DNA from: JBGSKV01 sp041740975
GTDB taxonomy: Bacteria; Bdellovibrionota_B; Oligoflexia; Oligoflexales; JALZUQ01
Length of the DNA stretch: 13,333 nt
Assembly: GCA_041740975.1 (NCBI GenBank)
Contig: JBGSKV010000050.1
Span: 1 to 13,333, forward strand
Direction: 5' to 3'
The position numbers were made by a program, and so were the translations under genes. Below are positions 13,250 to 13,333 of this stretch, piece after piece (the first letter of the stretch is position 1; each line of letters starts with the position of its first letter). Under the pieces are notes generated by a model. It ran no database searches. It was not told the origin of the DNA and saw nothing but the letters and a program-made list of their open reading frames with translations.

Positions 13250-13333
13250 AGTCGCTCCGTATCAAGTTTAAAACACAAGATATCATCACAAAATACGCTT
13301 TGAAAAACAAGGCAACTATCGACAACTAAAGGA

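Noticed and set aside
13250..13333. Promoter of the DoxX gene
   Set aside because: Several AT-rich hexamers are present but no -35/-10 pair with acceptable spacing could be chosen.
1..13333. Mobile element, CRISPR array, tRNA or defence system
   Set aside because: No transposase, integrase, repeat-spacer pattern, cloverleaf or defence-type domain could be seen.

Overview
This window is chromosomal DNA from a Gram-negative bacterium. It holds outer-membrane lipoproteins, a porin-like protein ending in phenylalanine, an OmpA/Pal-type peptidoglycan-binding domain and a candidate sigma-54 promoter. The gene families (NhaR-type LysR regulator, DCC-family DUF393, DUF423, DUF1328, DUF6929, DoxX, exported methyltransferase-like protein), the moderate GC content and the dense packing suggest a Bdellovibrio-like member of the Bdellovibrionota. 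That placement is inference; no rRNA or other marker gene is present. I see no tRNA or rRNA gene, CRISPR array, insertion sequence, prophage or integrase, so this is a housekeeping/envelope region and not a genomic island.

Left part (1-2831). An EamA-type drug/metabolite transporter (+) converges on a small lipoprotein gene (-). The lipoprotein gene and dinB (DNA polymerase IV, +) are divergent and share a control region (about 1437-1665). That region carries a good sigma-54 -24/-12 element for the lipoprotein and a palindrome just upstream of dinB. The lipoprotein gene and dinB are each split by what looks like one missing G/C base; one added base restores a full-length product in each case. 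This could be real damage, or assembly errors in short G/C runs. dinB converges with an OmpA-type lipoprotein gene. The intrinsic terminator of the OmpA-type gene lies inside the last codons of dinB, where it also encodes a probable sliding-clamp-binding motif.

Middle part (2818-8643). A DUF1328 membrane protein and the OmpA-type lipoprotein form a two-gene unit (-), divergent from an NhaR-like LysR regulator that is followed at once by a DCC (DUF393) thiol-redox protein (+). Next, on the minus strand, is a metal-uptake operon of overlapping genes: a histidine-containing porin-like outer-membrane protein, a ZnuA-type periplasmic metal-binding protein and a ZnuB-type permease. It has no ATPase gene, so the ATPase must come from elsewhere. 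A sigma-70-type promoter with a hairpin at its start point lies ahead of the porin gene.

Right part (8644-13333). A structured intergenic region precedes a DUF423 membrane protein (+). Converging on it is a closely packed minus-strand row: DoxX membrane protein, YadG-type ABC ATPase, YadH-type ABC-2 permease, DUF6929 protein and an exported methyltransferase-fold protein. Gaps are mostly under 30 bases, so they are probably co-transcribed.

No obviously new defence or mobile system is visible. The points most worth a second look are the two matching frameshifts, the sigma-54-driven lipoprotein, the terminator embedded in the dinB clamp motif, the ATPase-less metal operon with its own porin, and the secreted methyltransferase-like protein.
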